Source: a virus. From it: 40,663 nucleotides of DNA. The notes beneath the pieces were generated by a model that was not told the origin of the DNA, searched no databases, and saw only the letters and a list, made by a program, of their open reading frames with translations. The position numbers and the translations under genes are program-made. Shown here in pieces: positions 30,601 through 37,232 of the stretch (positions are counted from its first letter, which is position 1; each line of letters starts with the position of its first letter). The stretch covers positions 1 through 40,663 of the IMG/VR virus record IMGVR_UViG_3300042905_001100. One strand, written 5' to 3'.

Positions 30601-30636
30601 TGTGCGGCCCCGCTCAATCAGGGCGGGGTCTGCACA
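30601..30636. terminator. Hairpin between convergent early and replication operons
   Basis: TGTGC pairs with GCACA and CCCCGC with GCGGGG (30608-30613 with 30623-30628) to give an interrupted 11-bp stem. It lies 10 bases after the early operon's last stop and just before the end of the leftward operon. There is no long T-run on either side, so it may work bidirectionally with low efficiency. Confidence 0.5.
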
Positions 30637-30645
30637 TCATGCGCG

Positions 30646-30777
30646 TCAATCTTCCCAGTCTTCCCAAATGTCGTAAGGCTCATTCCTGAAAGCGATCAGG
30701 ATGGAACCAGCAACCCAGCCAGCAGCTAAACCAAACACAGCAAACACGGGAATCAGTAACCAAACCCACCAGTTCAT
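30646..30777 (-). CDS. 43-residue membrane protein, acidic tail
   Basis: Reads MNWWVWLLIPVFAVFGLAAG (membrane segment, about 2-27) and ends AFRNEPYDIWEDWED. Start overlaps the sigma-like gene's stop (ATGA), so it is translated as the last gene of the leftward operon. The DIWEDWED tail resembles the DIWDF start of the 17-residue microprotein, possibly by chance. Unknown function. Confidence 0.65.
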   Translation of the reverse strand: MNWWVWLLIPVFAVFGLAAGWVAGSILIAFRNEPYDIWEDWED

Positions 30778-31397
30778 GCGGACCTTCCCTTCGCATTCCA
30801 CCAAGGCAACTCACCGCCAAGCTTATCGACAAGACGTTCAATAGCACGCTGCTCACGACGCTGAATCGTTTTCTCACTCACATCAAACGTGGCAGCCAAC
30901 ACTTGATGGGTCAACCCACCATCCTCATACAGTTCCCTAAGCAGAAGTTGGTCTTCTTCACTGAGGGAATCGAAACCTGACTTCACGTCAATCACAGTAG
31001 CAAGCCTAGTGTTACCTTCACTGGGCCTGGACGCACCAGACACACGTTCTTGATCGTTACTGGACCCTGACAGCCAGTCATCAATATCGAAAATGTCGGG
31101 TAGAACTTCCCGCACAATGGCTGGCGTGTAGTAGGCGATGTCGCCTTTCTCCAAATGGTAGACGCGGCGACGTTCTTTAGCGATGTGGGACAGGCAGATC
31201 TGCTTCACGGAGAAACGCAGCAGATTCTCACCGTGCTTACCTTTCTCCCGCCACATCTCCACCTTGCGGGTATGCTCCAAAGCCCACAGCACACCCTCAT
31301 TGATCAGATCTGATAACGGAATGAACTCTCTCTGCGCTCTATGCGCGTTCGTGGCCCCCTGCGTGATGATTTGCAACTCACGGTCGGTCAACTCCAC
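30774..31397 (-). CDS. Sigma factor-like transcription protein
   Basis: 207 residues. The N-terminal third (REFIPLSDLINEGVLWALEH) resembles a sigma region 2 helix, then ENLLRFSVKQICLSHIAKER. The C-terminal part has a clear region-4-like helix-turn-helix: SLSEEDQLLLRELYEDGGLT, HQVLAATFDVSEKTIQRREQ and AIERLVDKLGG (about 135-195). A disordered Ser-rich linker joins them (about 110-125). It likely redirects host RNA polymerase to phage late promoters, which is consistent with the phage having no polymerase of its own. The start overlaps the phosphoesterase stop by 10 bases. Confidence 0.75.
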   Translation of the reverse strand: MELTDRELQIITQGATNAHRAQREFIPLSDLINEGVLWALEHTRKVEMWREKGKHGENLLRFSVKQICLSHIAKERRRVYHLEKGDIAYYTPAIVREVLPDIFDIDDWLSGSSNDQERVSGASRPSEGNTRLATVIDVKSGFDSLSEEDQLLLRELYEDGGLTHQVLAATFDVSEKTIQRREQRAIERLVDKLGGELPWWNAKGRSA

Positions 31398-32131
31398 GAA
31401 TACTGCTCTCCTTCTACAATGAAAGACTTCTTCTCAATGGGTACAGGGCATGGGGTGACACGAGAACCATCAATGTAAACGAGCCCGAACCCCTGCTGCC
31501 AGTTATGGGTCTTCGCATACTTGGCTTTACGCATATCCATGAGGTTGCCCACTTCAAACCCGTACAGTACACGGGTTGCTCGTCCGTTTACGGACTGTGT
31601 GTAGGGCTGTAGCCCTAGCCTGTGTGTGTGACCGCAGGCAACAGACAAGCCAACCTTCTTCGATAGTCCTTGTGCTGTCTGTCCTGCGATTTGGGAGACA
31701 CCGGCCTCGTCACCGTGCATAGCAACCCAGCCAGTGGCGAAAGGGAACGCTTCCTCATGGAAGGTGATACCCAGCTCGGGTAGGCGTAGGAAGTTTTGTA
31801 GTTCAATCTCAGGTAGACCAAGCAGACCTGGCAGGCGTCGCATGATCTGGTTGTAGAGCCTGTCTGTGTGGTTGGAGCGGATCACATGCTGCACCTGCAG
31901 GTCACGGAGCACCTGCACGGTAGCGTCACGGTCTTTCCCGATAGACCTTTCCCATTCTAGGGCTGTGCCTTGTGACCAGCGGGAGATCGTCTGCATGTCC
32001 ATCTCGTCACCAATGGTGAGGACAATATCGTCTGCCCCTTTCAGGTCACTGATGGCCTGGGCTACGGCATCGACTGCTTTACGGTCATGGTAGGGCACTT
32101 GCAGATCTGAAATAATCCATGCACGATGCAT
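31388..32131 (-). CDS. Calcineurin-like metallophosphoesterase
   Basis: 247 residues. Metal ligands in order: ISDLQVPYHD (Asp9, His15), GDE (41-43), SNHTDR (about 86-88), MHGDE (about 139-141) and GHTH (about 166-169). A linker between the metal sites has helices. Phage enzymes of this class may act on nucleic acid ends, (p)ppGpp or protein phosphates; the substrate is not shown. In this operon, next to a nuclease and DUF1599, nucleotide or DNA-end processing is the most natural idea. Confidence 0.88.
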   Translation of the reverse strand: MHRAWIISDLQVPYHDRKAVDAVAQAISDLKGADDIVLTIGDEMDMQTISRWSQGTALEWERSIGKDRDATVQVLRDLQVQHVIRSNHTDRLYNQIMRRLPGLLGLPEIELQNFLRLPELGITFHEEAFPFATGWVAMHGDEAGVSQIAGQTAQGLSKKVGLSVACGHTHRLGLQPYTQSVNGRATRVLYGFEVGNLMDMRKAKYAKTHNWQQGFGLVYIDGSRVTPCPVPIEKKSFIVEGEQYSWS

Positions 32132-32145
32132 GTCTTTCCCTCTCG

Positions 32146-32373
32146 TTAGGTCGCCGTGGGCACTGTGAGTGCGGCGACACCGTGCCCGAAGAACACGGCG
32201 TAGGAACCTTCACCATCAGACAGGTACACGAACCCATAATGGTGTAGGCGTTTAGCTATCTCTACGATAGATACTTGCGCCATCTGTATGACAGCACCTG
32301 ACACGAGGTGGACGTTCACTATCGGGTCCACCATTTCGGACACGTCAGGGAACCCTGACTCATCAACGGTCAC
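32146..32373 (-). CDS. Hypothetical protein in replication operon
   Basis: 75 residues: MTVDESGFPDVSEMVDPIVN, then VHLVSGAVIQMAQVSIVEIA and YLSDGEGSYAVFFGHGVAAL. A small alpha/beta-like fold. Overlaps the upstream gene by 4 bases and is coupled to the phosphoesterase. No family recognised. Confidence 0.65.
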   Translation of the reverse strand: MTVDESGFPDVSEMVDPIVNVHLVSGAVIQMAQVSIVEIAKRLHHYGFVYLSDGEGSYAVFFGHGVAALTVPTAT

Positions 32374-32825
32374 GTGCGTGCCTTCACACCAGGCCAGTCA
32401 CCGTCAATGCACATGACCCCGATCAGTCCATAGTTGGCTAGATCCATCCACGAATCCCGCAAACGCTCGCCGTACACAGGCGTATCGGATGACAGCAGGT
32501 TCTTGATGCGTTCCATCTTGTCACCCATGCGAACCACTAGGGCAGTGAGCGGGTCAGGGTAGCCGTTGGCGATGTTACCTGGGCCGTAGTCCCTGTGACG
32601 CCCAACCATGATGTCTTCAGCCTCATCGAACACGCGAGCGACAGCGATGAGGAAGGACGGTTCTAGTCCTTGACTGGCGGCAGGTAACCCCCGATGAAAC
32701 CTTTCTGCTTGTTGAGGTGGATTCTCACTAGCCCAAGCCCCTGTAATGCGAACGTGAGCCGTTCCCAATCCTCGTCCAGCAACGTCAAACACCAGCCCTC
32801 CTACGAATACCTTCAACACCTTCAT
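32370..32825 (-). CDS. DUF1599-like nucleotide-modification-associated protein
   Basis: The conserved part is residues about 62-145: VARVFDEAEDIMVGRHRDYG, then NGYPDPLTALVVRMGDKMER and SWMDLANYGLIGVMCIDGDW. This matches the nucleotide-modification-associated (DUF1599) fold, related to all-alpha NTP pyrophosphatases. The true start is unclear: the first 60 residues are unlike the family and a separate 41-codon frame occupies the same bases (32663-32788). A GTG just before VFDEAED is an alternative start but lacks a ribosome-binding site. The protein may bind or alter a nucleotide pool. Confidence 0.7.
   Translation of the reverse strand: MKVLKVFVGGLVFDVAGRGLGTAHVRITGAWASENPPQQAERFHRGLPAASQGLEPSFLIAVARVFDEAEDIMVGRHRDYGPGNIANGYPDPLTALVVRMGDKMERIKNLLSSDTPVYGERLRDSWMDLANYGLIGVMCIDGDWPGVKART
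32663..32788 (-). CDS. Possible 41-residue gene overlapping DUF1599 start
   Basis: In another frame, a TTG preceded at 7 bases by GGAGG starts MTLLDEDWERLTFALQGLGL, then VRIHLNKQKGFIGGYLPPVK and D. The peptide reads like a real small protein and would end just before the conserved DUF1599 part. Two overlapping frames cannot both be under full constraint, so I suspect this one is genuine and the first 60 residues of the DUF1599 ORF are not translated. Confidence 0.4.
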   Translation of the reverse strand: MTLLDEDWERLTFALQGLGLVRIHLNKQKGFIGGYLPPVKD

Positions 32826-33405
32826 TCAGGAAGGTGCTGTTCACGTCCATACCATCCGGCATGTGGATGACCACTGCCTGATCTATGGTGGTAGCGATCT
32901 TCTTACCTAGTTCTTTCCCTGGCTGATCCCCATCACACAGCACGAGGACACGCTCATAGTCGAGGAATGCTCTGCCGTAGAAGGGTTTCCACGCTGATGT
33001 TCCCTGCAGCGCTACTGCTGGGATACCGCACAAGCCTGCTGTGATGCAGTCGATCTCACCTTCGCAGATAGCGATGTAGTCTGATGCCTGCCGGAAAGCC
33101 ATCACGTTGTACAGGATATGTTCTGATCCTGCACGGGACAGGTACTTCGGGGACTGCTCATCAGTGACAGCCCTGAACCTCACATCCACCACACCTGTGG
33201 GGGTGATGTAGGGCAGGGACATGCGACCAATGAACTGCTCATGCCCGACAGCAACATTATCTACCGTGACGTACCCGAGAAGATGCTGCTCTGCTGCTGC
33301 CTTGGTAATCCCTCGTGCCGCCAGATACCCCGCTACCTCGTCCACGCTCCCGTGATAGTTCTTCACCGCTTCCGCTAGAGACAGTTTCAACGATTCTGAA
33401 AGCAT
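32785..33405 (-). CDS. Primase TOPRIM-domain protein
   Basis: 206 residues from the ATG preceded by GGGAGGTGA at 8 bases. The TOPRIM motifs are ICEGEIDC (Glu115) and LVLCDGDQPG (DGD 158-160), with the basic segment FRAVTDEQSPKYLSRAG. It is a DnaG-like catalytic half lacking the zinc domain, which is encoded by the preceding, out-of-frame gene. The start lies inside that gene's end, so the overlap is about 149 bases. RNA primer synthesis for phage replication is the predicted role. Confidence 0.85.
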   Translation of the reverse strand: MLSESLKLSLAEAVKNYHGSVDEVAGYLAARGITKAAAEQHLLGYVTVDNVAVGHEQFIGRMSLPYITPTGVVDVRFRAVTDEQSPKYLSRAGSEHILYNVMAFRQASDYIAICEGEIDCITAGLCGIPAVALQGTSAWKPFYGRAFLDYERVLVLCDGDQPGKELGKKIATTIDQAVVIHMPDGMDVNSTFLNEGVEGIRRRAGV

Positions 33406-33649
33406 TACGCCAGTCACCTCCCTCAATCTCCTTGACTAAACCAACAACGTCGCCTTTGAACCCGCATGACATGCAGGCAACCCCGCCCGTGTCGTTGTTC
33501 ACCCGGCAGGACGGTTTCACGTCTGTGTGTAGACCGCAGGAGATGGTTTGCCACCCGTTCCTGGGTGAAGGCACCTTCCACTGGTAGTGCTTTAGCACAG
33601 CCCACAGGTCACCTCTTTTGTAGGTGTAGGAGGAGTGCGGCAAAATCAT
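33257..33649 (-). CDS. Primase zinc-binding domain protein
   Basis: 130 residues. A CHC2-type zinc site: C38-x2-H41 and C59-x2-C62 (SCGLHTDVKPSC; ACMSCGFKGDVVGL), followed by VKEIEGGDWRNAFRIVE, where DnaG proteins normally continue into the catalytic domain. Here the frame instead runs into a Ser/Gly/Arg-rich tail (GRGSGVSGGTRDYQGSSRAA) while the catalytic domain starts in the +1 frame. The start overlaps the upstream resolvase gene. Either two proteins are made or a frameshift joins them. Confidence 0.8.
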   Translation of the reverse strand: MILPHSSYTYKRGDLWAVLKHYQWKVPSPRNGWQTISCGLHTDVKPSCRVNNDTGGVACMSCGFKGDVVGLVKEIEGGDWRNAFRIVETVSSGSGEELSRERGRGSGVSGGTRDYQGSSRAASSRVRHGR

Positions 33650-34001
33650 CAGCCTCCATCACGACATAGGATTTGGATATAGGATTCATTCGCCGCTTCA
33701 CGACAGCGGCACCGATCACAAGGTCAGCAGGCATGGGCTCATGCACATGCTTCGCCTCCCACCTCAGAGCCTCACTGGTGGCTTCAGCCATGTAACCTGA
33801 CAGGTTCATGGCTTTCTCGTTCTTCGCCTCAAGGATCACGGCCAGGTCATGCACACGAATGAGCAGGTCACCTTCATCATCCTTGCCACGCCTGACTAGA
33901 CGTGTCGTGTGCAGAAACTTCTCCCTGAAAAACTGCTCCAGGTCAATTTCGAAAGCTGCGCCCTTGCGCTTATTGGCTTTGGCCCTGCTACTGGCATCCA
34001 T
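33609..34001 (-). CDS. Holliday junction resolvase-like endonuclease
   Basis: 130 residues from the ATG with GTGGAG before it. PD-(D/E)xK core: KRKGAAFEIDLEQF (Glu18), DEGDLLIR (Asp45), VILEAKNEK (Glu58, Lys60), then SGYMAEATSEALRWEAKHV. The layout is like Hjc/RecU-type resolvases and VRR-type nucleases. It probably cuts branched replication or packaging intermediates. Situated between primase and helicase. Confidence 0.78.
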   Translation of the reverse strand: MDASSRAKANKRKGAAFEIDLEQFFREKFLHTTRLVRRGKDDEGDLLIRVHDLAVILEAKNEKAMNLSGYMAEATSEALRWEAKHVHEPMPADLVIGAAVVKRRMNPISKSYVVMEADDFAALLLHLQKR

Positions 34002-34092
34002 GAATCTCCACCCCACAGTCACAGCACACCCAGTTTTCGTCGCCTTCGAACGTCATCAGGCGCACGCAACCTTCATGCTTGCAGTCGTTCAC
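33988..34092 (-). CDS. 34-residue zinc-knuckle protein
   Basis: GTG start sharing GTGA with the helicase stop. Reads MNDCKHEGCVRLMTFEGDEN, then WVCCDCGVEIHGCQ. C4/C9 and CCDC near the end give a compact Zn ribbon. Its end overlaps the resolvase start in another frame. Too short for routine gene finding but fits the chain of coupled genes. Confidence 0.55.
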   Translation of the reverse strand: MNDCKHEGCVRLMTFEGDENWVCCDCGVEIHGCQ

Positions 34093-34871
34093 AGGTTAAT
34101 ATCCTTGATCTGCATACGGGCAGGGTCATACTCCAGCCACAACGCCGTGGAACCTGACGGGTCAGCAGGACCGTACCTGTTTTTCACGGGGGCAACAGCC
34201 ATAAGACCATCAGACGGTGAGGCGAGGGTGCAGATAAGCGACGGGATCTGCGCTATCTTACCGTGTAGTGCTGCCCTAGGTGGGCAAGGGTTGCCCTGAT
34301 ACTGCTCACTGGTGTGATGTAGCACAAGTACGGCAGCACCTGTGTCTCTCGCCCACCACTTCAACTCCCGCATCAAAGAACGCAGGGAACCGAACTCGTC
34401 ACCATGCTCATGCAGAACGTCAATAGCGTTATCAACCACAAGCAGCCTCATGTTGTCACCGTGCACCTCACGGTACAGGGCAACCTCATCAGCCAGATCA
34501 GACAACGACGGGGAAGCGTCGAACATCCACGAGATGTGGGATGCATGCTTGGCAAGAACATCGGAAGCCCAACTAGAATCAGCTTGAATCCGGTTCTCCA
34601 CCTCATGCTGAGACAATCCTGTCAGCATGGCTGTGGTACGCAAAGCCATCGTGGCCTCATGCGTGTCCATGCTGGCATACAATGTGGGTACACCTGACAG
34701 GACAGCGATAGACAGGGCGAGGGTTGATTTGCCTGCACCCGGTGGGCCTGCAATCATTGTCACCTCACCTCTACGGATGGTGATTTGATAGTCGGAGAAA
34801 GACTTGAACGGGGCGGGGATGATAGCCCCGCCCCTGTCCAGTTGTCCGACTGCACGGTCAAGTCGCCTCAT
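34089..34871 (-). CDS. DnaB-like replicative helicase/ATPase
   Basis: 260 residues. Walker A GPPGAGKST (42-50), Walker B LLVVDNAID (about 144-152) and a sensor strand AAVLVLHHTSEQ. It is a RecA-fold core without the N-terminal DnaB interaction domain, so shorter than host DnaB. The preceding RRGEVTMIAG and following LALSIAVLSGVPTLYASMDT agree with DnaB. Translocates on DNA at the fork with the primase encoded just downstream. Confidence 0.85.
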   Translation of the reverse strand: MRRLDRAVGQLDRGGAIIPAPFKSFSDYQITIRRGEVTMIAGPPGAGKSTLALSIAVLSGVPTLYASMDTHEATMALRTTAMLTGLSQHEVENRIQADSSWASDVLAKHASHISWMFDASPSLSDLADEVALYREVHGDNMRLLVVDNAIDVLHEHGDEFGSLRSLMRELKWWARDTGAAVLVLHHTSEQYQGNPCPPRAALHGKIAQIPSLICTLASPSDGLMAVAPVKNRYGPADPSGSTALWLEYDPARMQIKDINL

Positions 34872-34874
34872 CTA

Positions 34875-34922
34875 TCACCAGTTGCTTTTCACTGGACGTA
34901 AACAGTTCTCGCAGTCGCACAT
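34875..34922 (-). CDS. 15-residue MCDCENC microprotein
   Basis: Reads MCDCENCLRPVKSNW with a GGGGGTGAAGC leader. It starts with the same MCxCExC as 26835-26891. It is separated from the helicase gene by 3 bases. A single-zinc or iron knuckle is possible. Length alone would not support it; the repeated start, leader and position do. Confidence 0.45.
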   Translation of the reverse strand: MCDCENCLRPVKSNW

Positions 34923-34932
34923 GCTTCACCCC

Positions 34933-35394
34933 CTAGGCGGGGAACGTGTCCCACTCGGGTGTGCCCCGCTTAATCCACACAGGGTCACACTTGGCCCCAC
35001 CCTGGGGTGCGTTACACATCCACGCCTTCCACGGTCCCTTCGCCCCAACCTTCGATACGGGGTTACGTGCACCGTGTGCACAAGCGGGTGCGACAGCAGA
35101 CTGGAACGCCGCAGGGGGGCCAGCAGGGGAAGGTGCCTGCGGTGCGACGTTCCAGCCTGCGTCAGGGGCAGCAGGTGCAGGAGGCGGTGCAGCCTGCTGC
35201 TGGTACAGGGTTGACGCATTCGATGCGGCAACAGTGAGAGTCACAGACTCAACGAATGTGCCCATGTTTTCTGCGATCTCAGCCCAATGCATCTGGAACT
35301 CTGACGCAGAGTTACCACGCACGGTGAGCTGAACATCATGGTCAGCGATACGTACCCGCATGTTTGCGGAGAATGGTGCTTCAGTGCTAGACAT
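34933..35394 (-). CDS. Hypothetical protein, Pro/Ala-rich with C-terminal Cys cluster
   Basis: 153 residues. Residues 1-65 form a beta domain (NMRVRIADHDVQLTVRGNSA). A Pro/Ala linker follows (QQQAAPPPAPAAPDAGW, about 66-98), then a basic domain with CAHGARNPVSKVGAKGPWKA and WMCNAPQGGAKCDPVWIKRG. C, H, C, C could bind zinc. Modular form and operon place (beside helicase and nuclease) suggest DNA binding; not proven. Confidence 0.65.
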   Translation of the reverse strand: MSSTEAPFSANMRVRIADHDVQLTVRGNSASEFQMHWAEIAENMGTFVESVTLTVAASNASTLYQQQAAPPPAPAAPDAGWNVAPQAPSPAGPPAAFQSAVAPACAHGARNPVSKVGAKGPWKAWMCNAPQGGAKCDPVWIKRGTPEWDTFPA

Positions 35395-36070
35395 TGACAG
35401 CCTCCTTCAAATTGAACGATGGTGCGAACAGTGTAGCAGGATTGTGAACATAGCAGTGGGTGCGGACACCGCAACCTTTGCACATGGATGTAACATGGGG
35501 CAGGAAGATTCCGGCCTGCACTCCAGCGTAAGTCTTAGCCACCCAGTAGTCAACCATCTCATCCGTGTACGGCTGAAGGTCATGGATGGTGGATAGGGAT
35601 CCTTCACGGGCCATCCAGTACGCACCGTAAGGTGCGTCAATGCCGTACGCGGCTTTCAGGGCACGGCGATAGAACGCGAGCTGCATCGGTGCTGGGGTAG
35701 TTTTACCTGTCTTCAGGTCAACGATCAACACTTCACCTGTGTTCGCATCCACGAACACCCTGTCAATGAAACCTTTCAACTGGATCAGTTCCCCATCAAC
35801 CTCAATGTCTACACGGACATCAAGTTCGATAGCAGGCTTGCCGTCCTCCATCTTCAGGATGTGCAGGGACGGGTTGTTTTGACGCCAGGTGATCCATGAC
35901 TGCACGTAGGCTGGGCCGTTAGCCATCCACCAGGCGTAGTCCTCACCGTTAGGGGCAGCCTTCGTGGGCCTGCCACCAGCACGAGGTGTCTTACCCTCGG
36001 GGAACTGTGCAACTTCTTGCTCTAGGGACTTGCGGAAAGCATCAAGCCCGATCTCCAGTAGTGGGTTCAT
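35387..36070 (-). CDS. RecB/Cas4-like nuclease, catalytic part
   Basis: 227 residues. PD-(D/E)xK motifs: GFIDRV (Asp103), LIVDLKTGK (Asp118-x-Lys120) and QLAFYRRAL (Gln130, Tyr134), then C-terminal C197, C200, C206 (MCKGCGVRTHC). The family's usual N-terminal part, with the first iron-sulfur cysteine and GxxxH, is on a separate gene (36067-36258). The start has GAGGAG 8 bases before it, so it is an independent translation start. Probably an exonuclease for recombination or end processing. Confidence 0.85.
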   Translation of the reverse strand: MNPLLEIGLDAFRKSLEQEVAQFPEGKTPRAGGRPTKAAPNGEDYAWWMANGPAYVQSWITWRQNNPSLHILKMEDGKPAIELDVRVDIEVDGELIQLKGFIDRVFVDANTGEVLIVDLKTGKTTPAPMQLAFYRRALKAAYGIDAPYGAYWMAREGSLSTIHDLQPYTDEMVDYWVAKTYAGVQAGIFLPHVTSMCKGCGVRTHCYVHNPATLFAPSFNLKEAVNV

Positions 36071-36258
36071 GCCTGATACTCCTCAAACAGGTGATGGTCG
36101 ATGGCTTCGGTGGCCGTGTGTACGGCGGTGCCTCCGGCGAACCAGTAGGCAGGATCTTCAGCTACGCCAACGATCCTTGTCAAACGGTATTTTTCTCCGC
36201 AGTCCACGTAGGTGGAGAACTGGCTGTAGGAGATGTGCGGTATTGGTGTTTCACTCAT
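36067..36258 (-). CDS. RecB/Cas4-like nuclease, N-terminal part
   Basis: 63 residues: SYSQFSTYVDCGEKYRL (Cys20) and GGTAVHTATEAIDHHLFEEY. These are the starting motifs of PD-(D/E)xK nucleases with a four-cysteine cluster, where one Cys is N-terminal and three C-terminal. The stop overlaps the next start as ATGA. So the two halves form one enzyme, produced as two coupled chains. First gene of the leftward replication operon; its own ribosome-binding site is weak. Confidence 0.8.
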   Translation of the reverse strand: MSETPIPHISYSQFSTYVDCGEKYRLTRIVGVAEDPAYWFAGGTAVHTATEAIDHHLFEEYQA

Positions 36259-36384
36259 GGCAGGTACGGTAGCGTAGAGGTCTGACAGCCTGCGGCATTG
36301 AGTTTTTTCTTCGGCGTGTCGCGGCTGGTTTACATCGGCGATCCCAGGTTACACTGTTACCTATATAGGTACAGGTATAGGTAT

Positions 36385-36405
36385 ATTTGTACAAATTGTA
36401 CAAAT
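36385..36405. promoter_or_regulatory. 21-bp perfect palindrome, probable operator
   Basis: ATTTGTACAA-A-TTGTACAAAT. On the minus strand, TTGTAC inside it is followed after about 18 bp by TATACC, a weak sigma70-like promoter for the leftward replication operon. A dimeric regulator bound here would cover the -35 box. Confidence 0.55.
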
Positions 36406-36408
36406 AAG

Positions 36409-36438
36409 AAAAAGAGCCAGCCCTTAGGGGGCTGGCTC
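36409..36438 (-). terminator. Intrinsic terminator of the lysis operon
   Basis: Perfect 10-bp stem GAGCCAGCCC/GGGCTGGCTC (36414-36423 with 36429-36438) followed on the minus strand by TTTTTCTT. Classic rho-independent terminator for transcripts arriving from the endolysin gene. Confidence 0.85.
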
Positions 36439-36513
36439 ATATAGGTATTACTATATCTTATAGGATATATCTTCTGCCGTAGTCTAAAGACACCCCCTAG
36501 GATGCCCCTATAT

Positions 36514-36528
36514 GGCCCTGTAAGGGCC
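36514..36528. repeat. Hairpin GGCCCT-GTA-AGGGCC
   Basis: A 6-bp perfect inverted repeat between two terminators. No T-run follows. It may add to termination or stabilise the transcript 3' end. Confidence 0.4.
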
Positions 36529-36541
36529 GTAGACGAGAGAA

Positions 36542-36580
36542 AACCCCCTCCCAGGTATCCGAAGACCCTAGGAGGGGGTT
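36542..36580 (-). terminator. Second terminator after endolysin
   Basis: AACCCCCTCC (36542-36551) and GGAGGGGGTT (36571-36580) form a 10-bp stem with a partly paired 19-base loop; on the minus strand TTTTCTCTC follows. It is the first of the tandem terminators met by transcription from the lysis genes. Confidence 0.75.
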
Positions 36581-36614
36581 AGCCTCTCAGAATGGCTGAG
36601 AATGATTCTAGTTT

Positions 36615-37232
36615 TTAGACCTTGAACCACCGTTCAAGAAGACCTTTGATACCAGTTTGATCTGAAATCATGAGGCGAGCAATCCTACGGCGCTCAGTCT
36701 TCAACTCCAGACCATCAGGATCATTCTTCCGACCAGGCGCATACGTCTTATGGAACTCCAGAGCCACCTTCGGATCCAGCCCATAATGCTTCATCAAAGC
36801 AGCAGTGCCCTTCCGCAAACTAGACACCTGCTCCTTCGTCCACTTCTCACCCGTATTGTGATCAGTCTCAATACCCAGATAAAACTGGTTACCCGTAGAG
36901 TTCGGGGCCAAAGCACTAGACCCGACACCCGCATGATTCGTCAAACCAGCCGCATACACAAACCACTTACCTGAACGGTCAATCCAGATAGCAGCGCACG
37001 GAGCAAGATCAGAGTACATGCACCAATTGAGAGCACCCGGCGAATCCCCCGCTGGGGAAGCATCGTGATGCCACATGATACCCCGAAGTTCAGAATACCC
37101 GAGCCCATTCCAGCCCACCTGCTTCCACGTCTTCCCCGCATACCTGCCGTACTTGTACGTCAAACCCTCAACAGGCACACCAGCTTGCCGAAGAACCTTC
37201 ACCAGATCCTTCAACCACACACCCGTACTCAC
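36615..37232 (-). CDS. Endolysin, N-acetylmuramoyl-L-alanine amidase
   Basis: 205 residues of the Amidase_2/PGRP fold. Zinc ligands: MWHHDASPAG (about 54-56), EFHKTYAPGRKNDPD (His about 160), with the second-shell Lys/Asp in the same segment. Also AAIWIDRSGKWFVYAAGLTN and NHAGVG. A short helical C-terminus (GIKGLLERWFKV) may bind the wall. It cleaves the amide bond between MurNAc and the peptide stem. The stop-start overlap with the holin-like gene upstream shows a lysis cassette. Normal length for a single-domain amidase. Confidence 0.9.
   Translation of the reverse strand: MSTGVWLKDLVKVLRQAGVPVEGLTYKYGRYAGKTWKQVGWNGLGYSELRGIMWHHDASPAGDSPGALNWCMYSDLAPCAAIWIDRSGKWFVYAAGLTNHAGVGSSALAPNSTGNQFYLGIETDHNTGEKWTKEQVSSLRKGTAALMKHYGLDPKVALEFHKTYAPGRKNDPDGLELKTERRRIARLMISDQTGIKGLLERWFKV

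Larger units (their letters stand above)
36259..36614. other. Non-coding region with terminators and palindrome
   Basis: About 350 bp between endolysin and nuclease genes. Contains a CTGTTACCTA site (36354-36363) identical to one in the early promoter block, a 21-bp palindrome, and three hairpins, two of them terminators of leftward transcription. TAGACGAGAGA (36530-36540) repeats the early-gene leader although no rightward gene follows. No gene seen. Confidence 0.65.

Noticed and set aside
30532-30729. Rightward 65-residue ORF beyond the early operon
   Set aside because: It spans the terminator hairpin and runs opposite to the 43-residue membrane protein; no leader.
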